Shown: positions 36,981-47,309, numbered from the stretch's first letter. The stretch: 64,000 nucleotides of DNA from Methylobacterium mesophilicum SR1.6/6 (GCF_000364445.2 NZ_CP043538.1:3925447-3989446); one strand, 5' to 3'. The notes: generated by a model not told the origin, from the sequence alone. A program made the numbers and translations.

Positions 36981-38069
36981 ATGGCTGATCCGCCCGCCGA
37001 CCTCGTGGATCGGATCTACGAGGCCGCCGTGCTGCCGGAGTTCTGGCCGGCCGTTCTCGCCGACCTGGCCCGGTTCGGCGGGGCGGATGCGGGCGTGCTC
37101 TTCACGTCCGACCTCGACGGCTTCCGCTTCGTCGCCACTGCGGATTTCGCCGAGAGCGTCGACGCCTATATCGCGGACGGCTGGCTGACGCGCACGGATC
37201 GCACCGCGCGGCTGCTCGCCAAGCGCCATGCCGGATTCGTCACCGACCTCGACGTCTACACGCCGGAGGAGTTCGCACGCGAGCCCGTGTTCCGCGAGTT
37301 CTTCAATCCGCGCGGCTTCGGCATGGGTGCCGCCAGCGTCGTCACGGTTCCCACGGGCGACCAAGTGATCTTCGACGTGGAGCGCGCCCTCGCGCGCGGG
37401 CCGATCCCGCGGGACGCGGTGGCGCGCCTCGACGGCGTGCGTCCGCACCTCGCGCGCGCCGCCACCATGTCGGCGCGCCTGCACCTGCGGACGGTCCGCG
37501 CGGCGGCCGAGGCGCTCGAAGCCGTCGGGTTGCCGGCGGCCATCCTGGGGCGTCGCGGCCGCACGCTGGCGATGAACCGAAGCTGCGAGGAACTCCTGCG
37601 CAATCAGATCCTCGACGGCGCGCGCCTGGCTCTGGTCGATCCGGCGGCGGACCGGCTGCTCGCGCGCGCCCTGGCCGAGCTTCCGGTCGCGGCGAGTGCC
37701 GGGCCGCGCTCCATTCCCCTGGCCGCGCGCGACGGGCGGCCGCCCACCATCCTGCACCTGCTGCCGATCCGGGGTGCCGCCGCCGACCTGTTCGCGGCGG
37801 CCGAGGCGATCGCCGTATTCACGCCCCTGGTGGCCCGGCACGTGCCTGGCCTGTCGGTGCTCGAGGGCCTGTTCGATCTCACGGCCGCGGAGGCACGCGT
37901 CGCCCGCGGCATCGCGGCCGGCAGCACGGTCGCGGATCTCTCGGCGGCGTTCGGCACGTCGTCGGCGACCGTGCGCTCGCAGCTCAAGGCCGTGATGTCC
38001 AAGACCGGTACGGCGCGGCAGGCCGAACTCGTCCAGCTGCTCGCCGGCGCGGCCTTGCCGGACCGCTGA
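36981..38069 (+). CDS. LuxR-type helix-turn-helix transcriptional regulator
   Basis: This 362-residue protein has a PAS/GAF-like N-terminal half (IYEAAVLPEFWPAVLADLAR) and a C-terminal LuxR-type HTH (DLTAAEARVARGIAAGSTVA, then FGTSSATVRSQLKAVMSKTG). The HTH pattern is the usual LT..E..V......G.s....A...g.s..TVr.hl. There is no receiver, so it probably senses a ligand directly. No obvious target gene lies beside it. Confidence 0.85.
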   Translation: MADPPADLVDRIYEAAVLPEFWPAVLADLARFGGADAGVLFTSDLDGFRFVATADFAESVDAYIADGWLTRTDRTARLLAKRHAGFVTDLDVYTPEEFAREPVFREFFNPRGFGMGAASVVTVPTGDQVIFDVERALARGPIPRDAVARLDGVRPHLARAATMSARLHLRTVRAAAEALEAVGLPAAILGRRGRTLAMNRSCEELLRNQILDGARLALVDPAADRLLARALAELPVAASAGPRSIPLAARDGRPPTILHLLPIRGAAADLFAAAEAIAVFTPLVARHVPGLSVLEGLFDLTAAEARVARGIAAGSTVADLSAAFGTSSATVRSQLKAVMSKTGTARQAELVQLLAGAALPDR

Positions 38070-38141
38070 TCCCCGGGCGGCCGGTCGTCCGGGCGCTTAC
38101 GATATCGTTACCGGGTCTGCCTTACTCGGGGCGAAGCTCCG

Positions 38142-38429
38142 ATGCCTGGGTCACGCATGCGCTCGATCTTCGCCGCCCTCTGCCTCGCCTGCGTCGCCAC
38201 GGCCGCTTCCGCCGGGGAAGCGCGCATGGACGGTCCCGTCGTCGCGGGCAGCTTCGGGATGGGCGGGGCGGACTATTACGGCGACATGCACTCGCGCATG
38301 CCGTTCACCCGCGAGGAGCCGCCGCGGCCGATCGGCGTGGCCGATATCGAACGCGTCCGCGCCGCCCGCAGACGCGCCGACGTGCCGTCGCGGAAGCCGG
38401 TGCGGCCGACGCACGGGCGTCACGGCTGA
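38142..38429 (+). CDS. Small exported protein, unknown
   Basis: This 95-residue protein has signal peptide MRSIFAALCLACVATAASAG (starting at an internal ATG 38157). The mature part contains GSFGMGGADYYGDMHSRMPF and a basic C-terminus. The start is 38142 or 38157. No known family. Confidence 0.55.
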   Translation: MPGSRMRSIFAALCLACVATAASAGEARMDGPVVAGSFGMGGADYYGDMHSRMPFTREEPPRPIGVADIERVRAARRRADVPSRKPVRPTHGRHG

Positions 38430-38531
38430 GTCCGGCGACGGGCGGGCTCCGGCGCGATCCGGGCGGCGACCGCGCGTTACGCTTCGGCCTCGCTCGCGAA
38501 GACGCAGAGCCGTCGGCATCGTTCGAGTCGC

Positions 38532-38840
38532 TCAGTACCGGACGTTGGCGATGCCGCTTCCGCTGTGTCCTACGACGCTCTGGATCACCGCCTTGGTCGA
38601 CGGGCTGATGCCGCCATCGCCGCGCAGCCGCCGGCCATCGGCCCGCTCGAGGCGCGCGACGTCGTCCGCGCACCGGTCCAGCGCGTCGCGGACCCGGGCC
38701 GACAGGGGCAGGCTCCGCTGCGCGGGGGCGCCGCTCATCTCGAACCGCAGACAGGAGGCCAGATAGCCCTTCAGGTCGTCGAAGGCGGCCTGCGCGCCCG
38801 ACGTGAGGAGGACGAACACCAGGACGGATCGGGCGAGCAT
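38532..38840 (-). CDS. Small exported protein, unknown
   Basis: This 102-residue protein has a signal peptide (MLARSVLVFVLLTSGAQAAF). Two cysteines in the mature part (LASCLRFEM and DRCADDVARL) could form a disulfide bond. ATG 38840 was chosen because the signal begins there. It converges with the previous small exported protein gene. No known family. Confidence 0.6.
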   Translation of the reverse strand: MLARSVLVFVLLTSGAQAAFDDLKGYLASCLRFEMSGAPAQRSLPLSARVRDALDRCADDVARLERADGRRLRGDGGISPSTKAVIQSVVGHSGSGIANVRY

Positions 38841-39095
38841 GGGACGCTCCGGACGGAATCTGACGACAGGGACAACGCGCGAGCCCCGCTTTGGTGACCG
38901 GGGCACAATGCGGAAGCGGCGGCGGCTCCGCGGACATAAGGTCCGGTAGTTCCGATTTGTGGGCGGCTTCGACTGCAGTATCGGTATCGATACCGTTGCG
39001 TACCGAAAGAATTATGGGTCAAAGTTTCCCCGGCGCCGCCGGATCAATCGCACCGCGCAGCGCGAACGGTCGGAACGGAATGGGATCGTACTTGC

Positions 39096-39767
39096 ATGCC
39101 GCGTGAAGGACTGGAACAAGCCGACATCATTCGCCTTATCGATCGTTCAAATGCTACAATCCTCGACATTGGAACCAATAACGGGGATATGAGCGATAAT
39201 TTTTCCAAATGGCTCCCCTATGGTCAGATCTTCGCCTTCGAGCCGGATCCCCGCGCCATCAAGAAAATGCGGGCGCGTAATCTCAGTCCGCGGATCCACC
39301 TGACCGAGAAAGCCCTGGGGCGCAGCGTCGGGACGGCAACCTTCCACCAGAGTTCCGGGCAGGATCTCGGCGCCGGCGTGATCGACCGCGAGACGGGCCA
39401 GATCGAGGAGTGGGACCAATCCGGATCCCTGCGCGCCCCGAAGGAGCATCTCGCGCTCTTCCCCTGGATCTCCTTCGACAAGAGAATCGACGTGGAGGTC
39501 ACCACCCTCGACGCGTGGTGTGCCGAGACCAGGGTCAAGGACATCGATTTCATCTGGGCCGACGTGCAGGGGGCCGAGGAGGATCTGATCCTGGGTGGGA
39601 TGCAGACGCTGCGAACCACCAAATATTTCTATACCGAGTTCTCCGATCGCGAGATCTACGAGAACGCGATTGGATTGCAGGGAATTCTGGATCTGCTGCC
39701 CGATTTCCAGGTCGTTGAAGTCTTCGAGCGGGACGTGCTCCTGTTCAACCGGCGTGCCTGGGGGTGA
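39096..39767 (+). CDS. FkbM-family methyltransferase
   Basis: This 223-residue protein has a SAM-binding start (NATILDIGTNNGDMSDNFSK, with FAFEPDP) and the FkbM landmarks VEVTTLDAWCAE and IDFIWADVQGAEEDLILGGM. FkbM-family enzymes methylate hydroxyl groups on glycans, lipids or natural products. The 5' end is A+T-richer than neighbours, which hints at acquisition. No glycan cluster is adjacent. Confidence 0.88.
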   Translation: MPREGLEQADIIRLIDRSNATILDIGTNNGDMSDNFSKWLPYGQIFAFEPDPRAIKKMRARNLSPRIHLTEKALGRSVGTATFHQSSGQDLGAGVIDRETGQIEEWDQSGSLRAPKEHLALFPWISFDKRIDVEVTTLDAWCAETRVKDIDFIWADVQGAEEDLILGGMQTLRTTKYFYTEFSDREIYENAIGLQGILDLLPDFQVVEVFERDVLLFNRRAWG

Positions 39768-39933
39768 CGCGGACTCCGCCCGCGGGGCGGCGATACGGCA
39801 GCCTGTGAACAGCGCGGATAGCGGGGATGGCGGGGCCCGCCGTCAACACAGGTTGTTGCATTCGCCAAGCCATTAACACGTCGAGCTTTTTCCTCATGCA
39901 TGGTGGACGCATGTCCCACGCCGCGAGCCCGCC

Positions 39934-40131
39934 ATGCACTTCGAGATCCGCACCACCGGTAGACACTTCTGGACCTGGGTGCTGCTCGATGCGACGCACC
40001 TGACGGTCCTCGAATCGGACCGGACCTTCCCGTCCGAGACCCAGGCCTCGGCCGCCGCCCTGGCGTTCGCGAAGCTCGTGACCCGCGCGGGCAAGTCGCT
40101 GATCGGCGGCCCGCCCGGCGCCCTGGTCTGA
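39934..40131 (+). CDS. Small hypothetical protein, 65 residues
   Basis: The product begins MHFEIRTTGRHFWTWVLLDA and includes FPSETQASAAALAFAKLV. The beta-rich start and following helix are faintly reminiscent of DUF1508-like small domains. That resemblance is weak. The 297 bases after it hold a family B repeat and no gene. Confidence 0.5.
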   Translation: MHFEIRTTGRHFWTWVLLDATHLTVLESDRTFPSETQASAAALAFAKLVTRAGKSLIGGPPGALV

Positions 40132-40267
40132 CCCGGCCGGCATTCCACCCTGCCCCGATGCGGGCAAGCGGCACTCGCGCGCCTGCGGACACCCGGCGCA
40201 TGCGGCGCCGCGCGATCCGCGCCCCGTCCGCGTGGCCGCGCTGGACTGAGAGCCTGTTCGACCTCCA

Positions 40268-40390
40268 CTCTCCTCGACCTGAGGTGCTGCGCAGCAGCCT
40301 CACAGGAGGTCTCCGGGCGTCGCGGCGGTCCCCGGAAGGCTCCTTCGAGGCCCGCCCTGCGCTCCGGCACCTCAGGATGAGGGTGGGGAC
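40268..40390. repeat. Intergenic inverted-repeat element, family B copy 2
   Basis: Left end CCTGAGGTGCTGCG and right end GCACCTCAGGATGA form complementary arms around an internal CTCCTTCGAGGC. The same skeleton occurs at 10035-10160. Confidence 0.65.
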
Positions 40391-40428
40391 TTGGATCCCC
40401 GTCGCAGTCGTCGGGACCGCCGCGTCGA

Positions 40429-42750
40429 TCAGGCGGCCATGGGTGCGTAGCGCCGGTGGCCCCTCACGTCGAAGCGGTCGAGCATCATGACCTTGTCCCA
40501 GACCCGGACGAAGTCCGCCACGAACCGCGCCTGTCCATCGCTGCCGGCATAGGCGTCGGCGACCGACCGCAGCTGCGCGTTCGACCCGAAGACGAGGTCG
40601 CTGCGCGTCGCCGCGCGGCGCGGCTGGCCGGTGGCGCGGTCCTTCAGGACGAAGGTCATCGCCTCCGGATCGGCCTTCTCCCAGACGAGGTCGATGTCGG
40701 TGACCGTACGGAAGAAGTCCGTCGTCAGCACCCCGACGCGGTCGGTGAAGACCCCGTGCTCCGAGCCGTCGTGGTTGGCGTTCAGCACGCGCAGGCCCCC
40801 GGTGAGGACGGCCCATTCCGGCGCGGTCAGCGTCATCAGGTTCGCCTTGTCGAGGAAAAGCTCCTCCGGCGAGACGCTGCGGGTCATCTGCCCGAACCCG
40901 TCATCGACGTAGTTGCGGAAGCCGTCGGCCACCGGCTTCAGCCACTCGAACATCTCGATGTCGGTCAGCTCCTGCGTGGTGTCGACGCGGCCGGGGGTGA
41001 ACGGAACCGCGACGGCGGTGCCGGCATCGGCGGCGGCCTTCTCCACGGCGACGCAGCCGCCCAGCACGATCAGGTCGGCGAGCGACACCTTCTTCCCGTC
41101 GCTGCGGCCACCGTTGAACGCGGCCATCACGCCGCGCAGGGCCTCGACCACCGGCGCGGCGCGGCGGTTGACGGTCCAGTCCTTCTGCGGGGCGAGGGCC
41201 AGCCGGCCGCCATTGGCGCCGCCGCGCTTGTCGCTGTCGCGGTAGGTCGAGGCCGCCGAGAAGGCCGTGAAGGCGAGATCGGAGACCGACAGCCCCGTCG
41301 CCGTGATCGCCTGCTTCAGCGCGGCGATCTCAGGCTCGCCCACCGGCGCGTAGGCCGCGTCGGGGATCGGGTCCTGCCACAGGAGACCGTCCTCGATCGT
41401 GACCTCCGGGCCGAGATAGCGGTGCTTCGGCCCCATGTCGCGGTGGGTGAGCTTGTACCATGCCTTGGAGAAGGCCTGGGTGAAGGCGTCGAAGTCGCCG
41501 AGGAACTTCTCGCAGACCTTGCGGTACGCCGGGTCGACCTTGAGGGCGATGTCCGAGGTCATCATCATCAGCGGATGCGTCTGGCCCGCGACATGGGCGT
41601 CGGGGGTCCGCGGCGCGTTCGGGTCCTTGGGCGTCCATTGCAGGGCGCCGGCGGGGCTCTTGGTCTGCTCCCACTCGAACTTGAAGAGGTTCTCCAGGTA
41701 GGCGTTGTCCCATTGCGTCGGGTCGGGGGTCCAGCTGCCCTCGATGCCGTTGGTCATCGTGTCCTTGCCGGCGCCGGTGCCCTTCGGATTGTGCCAGCCC
41801 AGCCCCATCGCCTCCATCGGCGCCATCTCGGGCGGCGGACCGATCTCCTTGGCGGGCACCATGCCGTGGCTCTTGCCGAAGGCGTGGCCGCCCGCGATCA
41901 GCGCCACCGTCTCCTCGTCGTTCATCGCCATGCGGGTGAAGGTGACCCGGATGTCGCGCGCGGACGCCATCGGATCGCCGCTGGCGTAGGGCCCCTCGGG
42001 GTTCACGTAGATGAGCGACTGATGGGAGGCTGCCAGCGGGTTTTCCAGGTCGTAGTCGGCGTCGCCGTTCTTGGCCCGCCAGCGCTTGTCGCGGTTCACC
42101 ATCTCGTCGAAGCTCGACACCGTGCCCATGTCGACGACCTCGGGGCCCCAATAGGTGGCGTTGTCCGCCTCCCAGGCGTCGAGCCGCCCGCCGGCGAAGC
42201 CGTAGGTCGGCAGGCCCATGATCTCCAGGGCGCAATTGCCGGTGAGCACCATCAGGTCGGCCCACGACAGGGCATTGCCGTACTTGTGCTTGATCGGCTG
42301 CAGGAGGCGGCGCGACTTGTCGGTGTTGCCGTTGTCCCACCAGCTCGAGATCGGCGCGAAGCGCTGCATGCCGGTGCCGGCGCCCCCGCGCCCGTCGGCG
42401 ATGCGGTAGGTGCCGGCCGAGTGCCAGGCCATGCGGATCATCTGGGGCCCGTAATTGCCGTAGTCGGACGGCCACCAGTCGACCGACGAGGTCAGGAACT
42501 GCTTGATGTCGCCCTTGAGGGCGTCGAGATCGATCGCGGTGAACGCGGCGGCGTAGTCGAAGTCCGGTCCCAGGGGATCGGCCGCCAGCCCGTTCTGGTG
42601 GAGGAGTTCGACCCGAAGGCGATGGGGATACCAGTTCTCCAGCGCCGGCCGGCCGCCGAAGGCGCCGCCGATCCGGTCGCCGCCGAACGGGCACCGGCCC
42701 TCCATCTCGAAAGTCGTCGTGTTGGTCTTGTCGATCGTCATCTCGTTCAT
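40429..42750 (-). CDS. katG: Catalase-peroxidase KatG
   Basis: This 773-residue bifunctional haem enzyme has a complete N-terminal active domain and its duplicated C-terminal domain. Distal residues are Arg106, Trp109 and His110 in [11 protein letters not shown]. The Trp-Tyr-Met adduct partners are Trp109, Tyr249 ([11 protein letters not shown]) and Met275 ([12 protein letters not shown]), and proximal histidine is His290 ([11 protein letters not shown]). It removes hydrogen peroxide. No oxyR or furA is adjacent, so regulation is not visible. Confidence 0.97.
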   Translation of the reverse strand: MNEMTIDKTNTTTFEMEGRCPFGGDRIGGAFGGRPALENWYPHRLRVELLHQNGLAADPLGPDFDYAAAFTAIDLDALKGDIKQFLTSSVDWWPSDYGNYGPQMIRMAWHSAGTYRIADGRGGAGTGMQRFAPISSWWDNGNTDKSRRLLQPIKHKYGNALSWADLMVLTGNCALEIMGLPTYGFAGGRLDAWEADNATYWGPEVVDMGTVSSFDEMVNRDKRWRAKNGDADYDLENPLAASHQSLIYVNPEGPYASGDPMASARDIRVTFTRMAMNDEETVALIAGGHAFGKSHGMVPAKEIGPPPEMAPMEAMGLGWHNPKGTGAGKDTMTNGIEGSWTPDPTQWDNAYLENLFKFEWEQTKSPAGALQWTPKDPNAPRTPDAHVAGQTHPLMMMTSDIALKVDPAYRKVCEKFLGDFDAFTQAFSKAWYKLTHRDMGPKHRYLGPEVTIEDGLLWQDPIPDAAYAPVGEPEIAALKQAITATGLSVSDLAFTAFSAASTYRDSDKRGGANGGRLALAPQKDWTVNRRAAPVVEALRGVMAAFNGGRSDGKKVSLADLIVLGGCVAVEKAAADAGTAVAVPFTPGRVDTTQELTDIEMFEWLKPVADGFRNYVDDGFGQMTRSVSPEELFLDKANLMTLTAPEWAVLTGGLRVLNANHDGSEHGVFTDRVGVLTTDFFRTVTDIDLVWEKADPEAMTFVLKDRATGQPRRAATRSDLVFGSNAQLRSVADAYAGSDGQARFVADFVRVWDKVMMLDRFDVRGHRRYAPMAA

Positions 42751-43325
42751 CGAAGTTCCCCCGGGCGCGAAACCGATGTCGTGCGGCCGATGGCGTCGCC
42801 GGCCTCTTTCCCTGCACCGGTCGCCGACGACGGCGGGACGCTGCAGGCGGCCTCACACTTTCGGGAGCACTTCCCGCCGGGCCTGAAGCTGCCCGCGACA
42901 TCTGGCGGTGCGCATCGGAATCAAGGGGCTGCCGATTTTGCCGCAGGCGTGGCCGTGGCCGGCGCCGGGTCCTGCATCGCCTCATGGATCGCCCGATTCT
43001 CGCGCGACTGTGATCATCCGCGAGCCGCTGTCCCGGCGCTGTCCCGATCCGGCACGGACGGGGCCTCGTCCGCTTGGCCCGCCCCGTGCTGTCCGACGTG
43101 CCGGCCGCTGCCCTTCGACCAATGCGGCACGGCCGGCGCTGCGGTTTGGGGAAGGCCTTCGGTGTGTGACAGTCTCCGCTCTGCGCGCAGCCGCGCGACG
43201 CGACACAGACCGGCCTCCGGCTCGGCGCGGATCGGCTCACCTCGCCGCGCAAGCACCGGTGTCGGCTCGTCGAGCGCGGCCCGGCCGGCGGTCAGGGAGA
43301 CGTCCGTCCGCGCGGGGCGGCCGGC
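42751..43325. other. Divergent intergenic region of katG and glycosidase
   Basis: About 575 bases hold no gene I can support; frames here are shadows. The region must contain the promoters for katG on the minus strand and for the exported glycosidase-like gene on the plus strand. Confidence 0.45.
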
Positions 43326-44699
43326 ATGGTGACGGGACACATGCATCGCGATCGCCGCTCGGTCCTGAAAGCCCTGGCCGCCACGGCCGCCGCGACGGCG
43401 ACCGGCCTGTCGGCGACCCTGTCGGCCAGTCAGCCGAAGACGCCCGATCTGCGTCGCCGACACGACGCCATGCCGTGGCAGGCCGACGACTTCGTCGGCC
43501 GCATCGGCGTCAACGTGCATCTGGCCCAGAAAGGCACCGTCTACGACCGGTATTTCGAGAGCTCGATCCTTCCGGCGATCGAGGATCTCGCGATCATGCA
43601 GATCCGGCAGGGCGTCTACAGCCCGGCGCCCGGCATCACCGACGTCCTGTACGGGCGCATGCGCGACCTGACGCGGATGGGCCGCCGGTTCTCGGTGGTG
43701 TGCAACGACCCGAGCGACCAGTACGTCACGACGCCTCCGTCGGCGCTGCCGCGGATCCACGACCTCTGCGGGGGCGCGATCGACATCGTCGAGGGCGGCA
43801 ACGAGCCCGCGCTCCTCGCCGACCCGGTCCGCAACCCGACCCTGTCGTGGCTGCATCAGCGCGCGCTTCACGAGACCGTCCGCCGGGACCTGCCCGGATC
43901 CCGGATCGCGGTGGCCTCGCCCAGCTACATTCAGGGCAACATCGCCCTCGCGAGGCCCCTGGCGGGGTTCACGGAGCGATCGAACCTGCACCCCTATCCG
44001 GGCATGGAGCACCCCGAAACCCGGGGGCCGGGGCGCCTCGGCGGCTTCCGCGAGGCGATGATGCCGGTTTGCGGCGCGGTCGACAGCATCATCACCGAGA
44101 CGGGCTACCACACGGCGCTGGCGACCGCGTCGGCCCATCTGCCGGTCGCGGAGCCGATCCGGGCGCGCTACATGCCGCGCCTGCTGCTCTTCGCGTATCT
44201 CGCCGGCATGCGGCGGACCTATCTCTACGAGCTCCGGTCGAGCTTCGGCCGCGGCGATGCCGATCCCGAATCCGCCTTCGGGCTTCTGACCCATGACGGC
44301 GGGCAGACCGCGACCTACCGGGCCGTCAAGCGTCTCATCGCCCTGTTCTCGGGCCCGCGCGCGGCGGGACGAAGCCCGCCGGTCGCGCGGGCGGCCCCGT
44401 TCCGCATCACCACGGCGGGCGACCATCAGGACGTTCAGGGCGCCGCCTTCCGGCGCGGCGACGGCGTGGTCCTGCTGCCGCTCTGGCTCGGCGTTCCCGG
44501 CTGGGATCCGGCGACCCGGACGGCGCGAGCCCCCGTCGAGCGCCGCCTGCGGCTCGAGGACGGAGTCGGACGGAACGCGGTCGTCGCGCACCGGTTCGAC
44601 GATGAGGGTGACGTCCGGGCCGAGCCGGTCGCCCTCGACGGCGGAACCGGCGAGATCCGCGTGTCCGACCGCCTCACCGTCCTGGAATTCGCCGCCTGA
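43326..44699 (+). CDS. Tat-exported clan GH-A-like glycosidase
   Basis: This 457-residue protein has a twin-arginine-like signal (DRRSVLKALAATAAATATGL). The fold looks like a (beta/alpha)8 glycosidase of clan GH-A. IVEGGNEPALLADP supplies the Asn-Glu acid/base pair at the end of strand 4, and IITETGYHTALATA supplies the nucleophile glutamate at strand 7. HPYPGMEHPETRG is a further loop. The C-terminal part looks like a beta-sandwich (LLPLWLGVPGW). It may trim an exopolysaccharide. The precise GH family is uncertain. An acyltransferase gene follows by about 185 bases. Confidence 0.65.
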   Translation: MVTGHMHRDRRSVLKALAATAAATATGLSATLSASQPKTPDLRRRHDAMPWQADDFVGRIGVNVHLAQKGTVYDRYFESSILPAIEDLAIMQIRQGVYSPAPGITDVLYGRMRDLTRMGRRFSVVCNDPSDQYVTTPPSALPRIHDLCGGAIDIVEGGNEPALLADPVRNPTLSWLHQRALHETVRRDLPGSRIAVASPSYIQGNIALARPLAGFTERSNLHPYPGMEHPETRGPGRLGGFREAMMPVCGAVDSIITETGYHTALATASAHLPVAEPIRARYMPRLLLFAYLAGMRRTYLYELRSSFGRGDADPESAFGLLTHDGGQTATYRAVKRLIALFSGPRAAGRSPPVARAAPFRITTAGDHQDVQGAAFRRGDGVVLLPLWLGVPGWDPATRTARAPVERRLRLEDGVGRNAVVAHRFDDEGDVRAEPVALDGGTGEIRVSDRLTVLEFAA

Positions 44700-44884
44700 A
44701 GCAGCCCGCTGTCTCGGCACGCGGGCCTCTATCCAGTGATGAACGGCTGCGCGAGGTGCGGCGCAGGGTCCATGTAAACCTTAATCATCTCATTTAATTG
44801 ATAGAATTAGGAGCGATTATTATTCTCGACCGGCTCGATGACATTCGCGGTCCTGAATGGCTGCGTCCGCGGACGATGAGTTGA

Positions 44885-46138
44885 TTGCCATGCCCTTGCT
44901 CGGATCGATCCGCCGGCCGCGTCAAAGGGCTTCGTCCGGGGGGCGGGGACCGGGCGAAGAAGCCGCCCGGCGGCTCTGACAATCTGGCCGAGATCCTGGC
45001 GGCCCATGGCGGGATCGGGCCGGGATTTCACTTCCTCCGCCACGCCCTCTCCGTCGCGATCCTCGCGCACCATTGCCGCGTCGCGGTCATCGGGGGCGCC
45101 AGCCCGGCTCAGGCCGCCCTGGAGAACGGCGCCGCCGCGGGCGTGACGACGGCCCTGGGCCACGGCAAGGTCCTGGGCGGATTCCTGCAGCCGGGCCTGT
45201 TCGCCCTTGTCGGCCTGTTCTTCGCCCTGAGCGGCTTCCTGATCGCCGGCAGCGCGCTGAGGACCGGCAGGGTCGGCCCGTTCCTGGCCAACCGGTGCCT
45301 GCGCATCGTGCCGGCCCTCACCGTCGAGGTGACGCTCTCGGCGCTCGTGCTCGGCCCGTTCTTCACGACCCTGCCGCTCAACCAGTACTTCGCGGACCCG
45401 ATGCTGCTGAACTATTTCGGCAACATCGTCGGCCACGTCGCCCTCGAACTGCCGGGCGTCTTCCAGAACAACCCGTGGCCCTCGATCGTCAACGCCAACC
45501 TCTGGACGCTGCCGCCCGAGTTCTGGTGCTACCTGATCATGCTCGGACTGATGCTGAGCGGCGTGCTGGCGACGCCGGCGCGCTTCACCCTGGCGGTCGC
45601 CGGGATTTCCGCGGTGGCGCTGGGCCTCGGCCTGTACGATCCGGCCCGCTTCACGGTGCGGCACGACAACACGCACTTCGCCACGTGGTACATCGTGCTG
45701 ATGTTCTTCTTCGGTGCGGCGATGTTCCTGAACGCGCGGCGCGTGATCGTCAGCTTCCCGCTCTTCCTGGCCTGCGGGACGTTGTACTACGTCCTGATGC
45801 TCGGTGACGTCCTCGGGGTCGTCAGCGGCATGCTGCTCACCTACTGCATGGTGTATGTCGGCATGCAGGGCTTCGCCTGGTTCGACCGGGTGGTGAAGAA
45901 GGACCTCTCCTACGGGATCTACCTGTACGGCTTCCCGCTGACGCAGGCCACCGTCGCGGTCCTGATCCCGCACCTCGGCGGCGTCTCGAAGGGGCTCGCC
46001 TACGCGGTGATCTTCCCGCTGGTGCTGGTCCTGACCGGATCCTTCGCGTCCCTCTCCTGGGACTACATCGAGAGGCCCGCCCTCCGTCTCCGGCGCCTGC
46101 TGGTGCGCGGGCCGCGACCCCGGGCCGCGATCGCGTGA
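44885..46138 (+). CDS. Membrane acyltransferase, acyltransferase-3 family (start uncertain)
   Basis: This paralogue of the gene at 11082 has GPGFHFLRHALSVAILAHHC, FFALSGFLIAGSALRTGRVG with RCLRIVPALTVEV, and LSYGIYLYGFPLTQATVAVL. In this frame the only early start is TTG 44885, which directly follows a stop. The nearby ATG at 44890 is in a different frame that ends at 44980. The homologous part begins near 44990, so either an unusual start or a small indel affects the 5' end. The role is acylation of a surface glycan. Confidence 0.75.
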   Translation: MPCPCSDRSAGRVKGLRPGGGDRAKKPPGGSDNLAEILAAHGGIGPGFHFLRHALSVAILAHHCRVAVIGGASPAQAALENGAAAGVTTALGHGKVLGGFLQPGLFALVGLFFALSGFLIAGSALRTGRVGPFLANRCLRIVPALTVEVTLSALVLGPFFTTLPLNQYFADPMLLNYFGNIVGHVALELPGVFQNNPWPSIVNANLWTLPPEFWCYLIMLGLMLSGVLATPARFTLAVAGISAVALGLGLYDPARFTVRHDNTHFATWYIVLMFFFGAAMFLNARRVIVSFPLFLACGTLYYVLMLGDVLGVVSGMLLTYCMVYVGMQGFAWFDRVVKKDLSYGIYLYGFPLTQATVAVLIPHLGGVSKGLAYAVIFPLVLVLTGSFASLSWDYIERPALRLRRLLVRGPRPRAAIA

Positions 46139-46170
46139 CCGACGGCCCCCCGAGGGACCGAGCGCAGGGG

Positions 46171-46395
46171 CTAGCGGAAGAGCTTGCCGCTGCTCAGGAT
46201 GGCGTTCCTGTAGCGCTCCGCGTTCAGCTGGCGGCCCGAGGGGTCGAGAACCTCGACGTCGTTGTAGCCCGCATCCAGCCATCGTCGGGCAAGGACGATC
46301 GCGCTGGCCGCGCGGGCGCGGGTCTGCTGGATGAAGCCCCGCTGCGCGTGGGCGGTGATGACGTATTGTGAGGTCTGCGGAACAGTCTCTGTCAT
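46171..46395 (-). CDS. Small hypothetical protein, 74 residues
   Basis: The soluble product begins MTETVPQTSQYVITAHAQRG and includes ASAIVLARRWLDAGYNDVEV. It may be a small DNA- or protein-binding domain; no family recognised. ATG 46395 is preferred over a frame extension to 46431. Confidence 0.5.
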   Translation of the reverse strand: MTETVPQTSQYVITAHAQRGFIQQTRARAASAIVLARRWLDAGYNDVEVLDPSGRQLNAERYRNAILSSGKLFR

Positions 46396-46441
46396 GCCTC
46401 GAATCTGACCGGCGACGGTGCACCGGCGCAAGATCGCAGGT

Positions 46442-47308
46442 TAAGAGCGCCTAACAGAACGGGCACGGATCGTGTGGTCGGGCGTTGGCTGGGATGGCTC
46501 GCCCCCTTCTTCCCAACGATCTGTGGACTGAGATCGCCCCGCTTCTTCCGCCGCCCCGGCCGCGTCCGAAGGGCGGGCGGCGCCCGCTCGAGAACCGTGC
46601 GGCGCTGACCGGCATCCTGTTCGTGCTGCGCTCTGGCCTGCCCTGGGAGATGCTACCCGCCGAGATGGGCTGCGGCTGCGGGATGAGTTGCTGGCGCCGC
46701 CTGCGCGACTGGCAGGCGGCAGGCGTCTGGGCGCGGCTGCATCAGATCCTGCTGGAGCGCCTGCACGCGGCGGGCGAGATCGATTGGGGCCGCGCGAGCC
46801 TGGACAGTGCGTCTGTCCCGGCCAAAAAAGGGGCTCTGCCACGGGCCCGAACCCGACGGATCGGGGCAAGCCGGGCACGAAGCGCCACCTCGTCACCGAC
46901 GCGCGCGGCACGCCGCTCGGCTTCTGCCTGAGCGGCGCCAACCGACACGACAGCGTGATGATGGCCCAGACCCTCGACGCCATCCCGCCCCTGCGCAACG
47001 GGCGGCGCGGACGCCCGCGGCATCGTCCGGACAAGTTGCACGCGGACAAGGCCTATGATGCCAAAGCACGACGCCGGGAGTGCCGGGCGCGCGGGATCGT
47101 GCCGCGGATCGCGCGCAAAGGCATCGAGAGCAGCGAGAGGCTCGGGCGTCACCGCTGGGTCGTCGAGCGGACCCATGCCTGGTTCAACCGCTTCCGCCGC
47201 CTGCCCATCCGCTACGAGCGGCGCGGCGACATCTACGAGGCCTTCACAACCCTGGCCGCGAGCCTCATCACCCTCAAGCAGATCAAACGGTTCTGTTAGG
47301 CGCTCTTA
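46442..47308 (+). mobile_element. IS5-family insertion sequence, IS427-like group
   Basis: The 867-base element is bounded by perfect 19-bp inverted repeats (TAAGAGCGCCTAACAGAAC at 46442-46460 and its complement at 47290-47308). The outer TA may be the duplicated target, making the element core 46444-47306. It carries one transposase made by frameshifting. It lies immediately after the response-regulator stop codon at 47310. Confidence 0.92.
46494..47299 (+). CDS. IS5-family transposase made by -1 frameshift
   Basis: The first frame (from ATG 46494) holds the DUF4096-like N-terminus MARPLLPNDLWTEIAPLLPP and NRAALTGILFVLRSGLPWEM up to the first catalytic aspartate in SLDSASVPAKK. A slippery A6-G tract at 46824-46830 allows a -1 shift into the second frame with GSATGPNPTDRGKPGTKRHL, GANRHDSVMMAQTLDAIPPL, LHADKAYDAKARRRECRARG and the catalytic glutamate in VVERTHAWFNRFRRLPI. 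IS427-group elements are known to use such A6G frameshifting. Confidence 0.9.
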
Positions 47309-47309
47309 G

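Noticed and set aside
40456..43332. A 958-codon forward open frame opposite katG
   Set aside because: The reverse strand encodes an unmistakable KatG, so this is a shadow of its codon bias.
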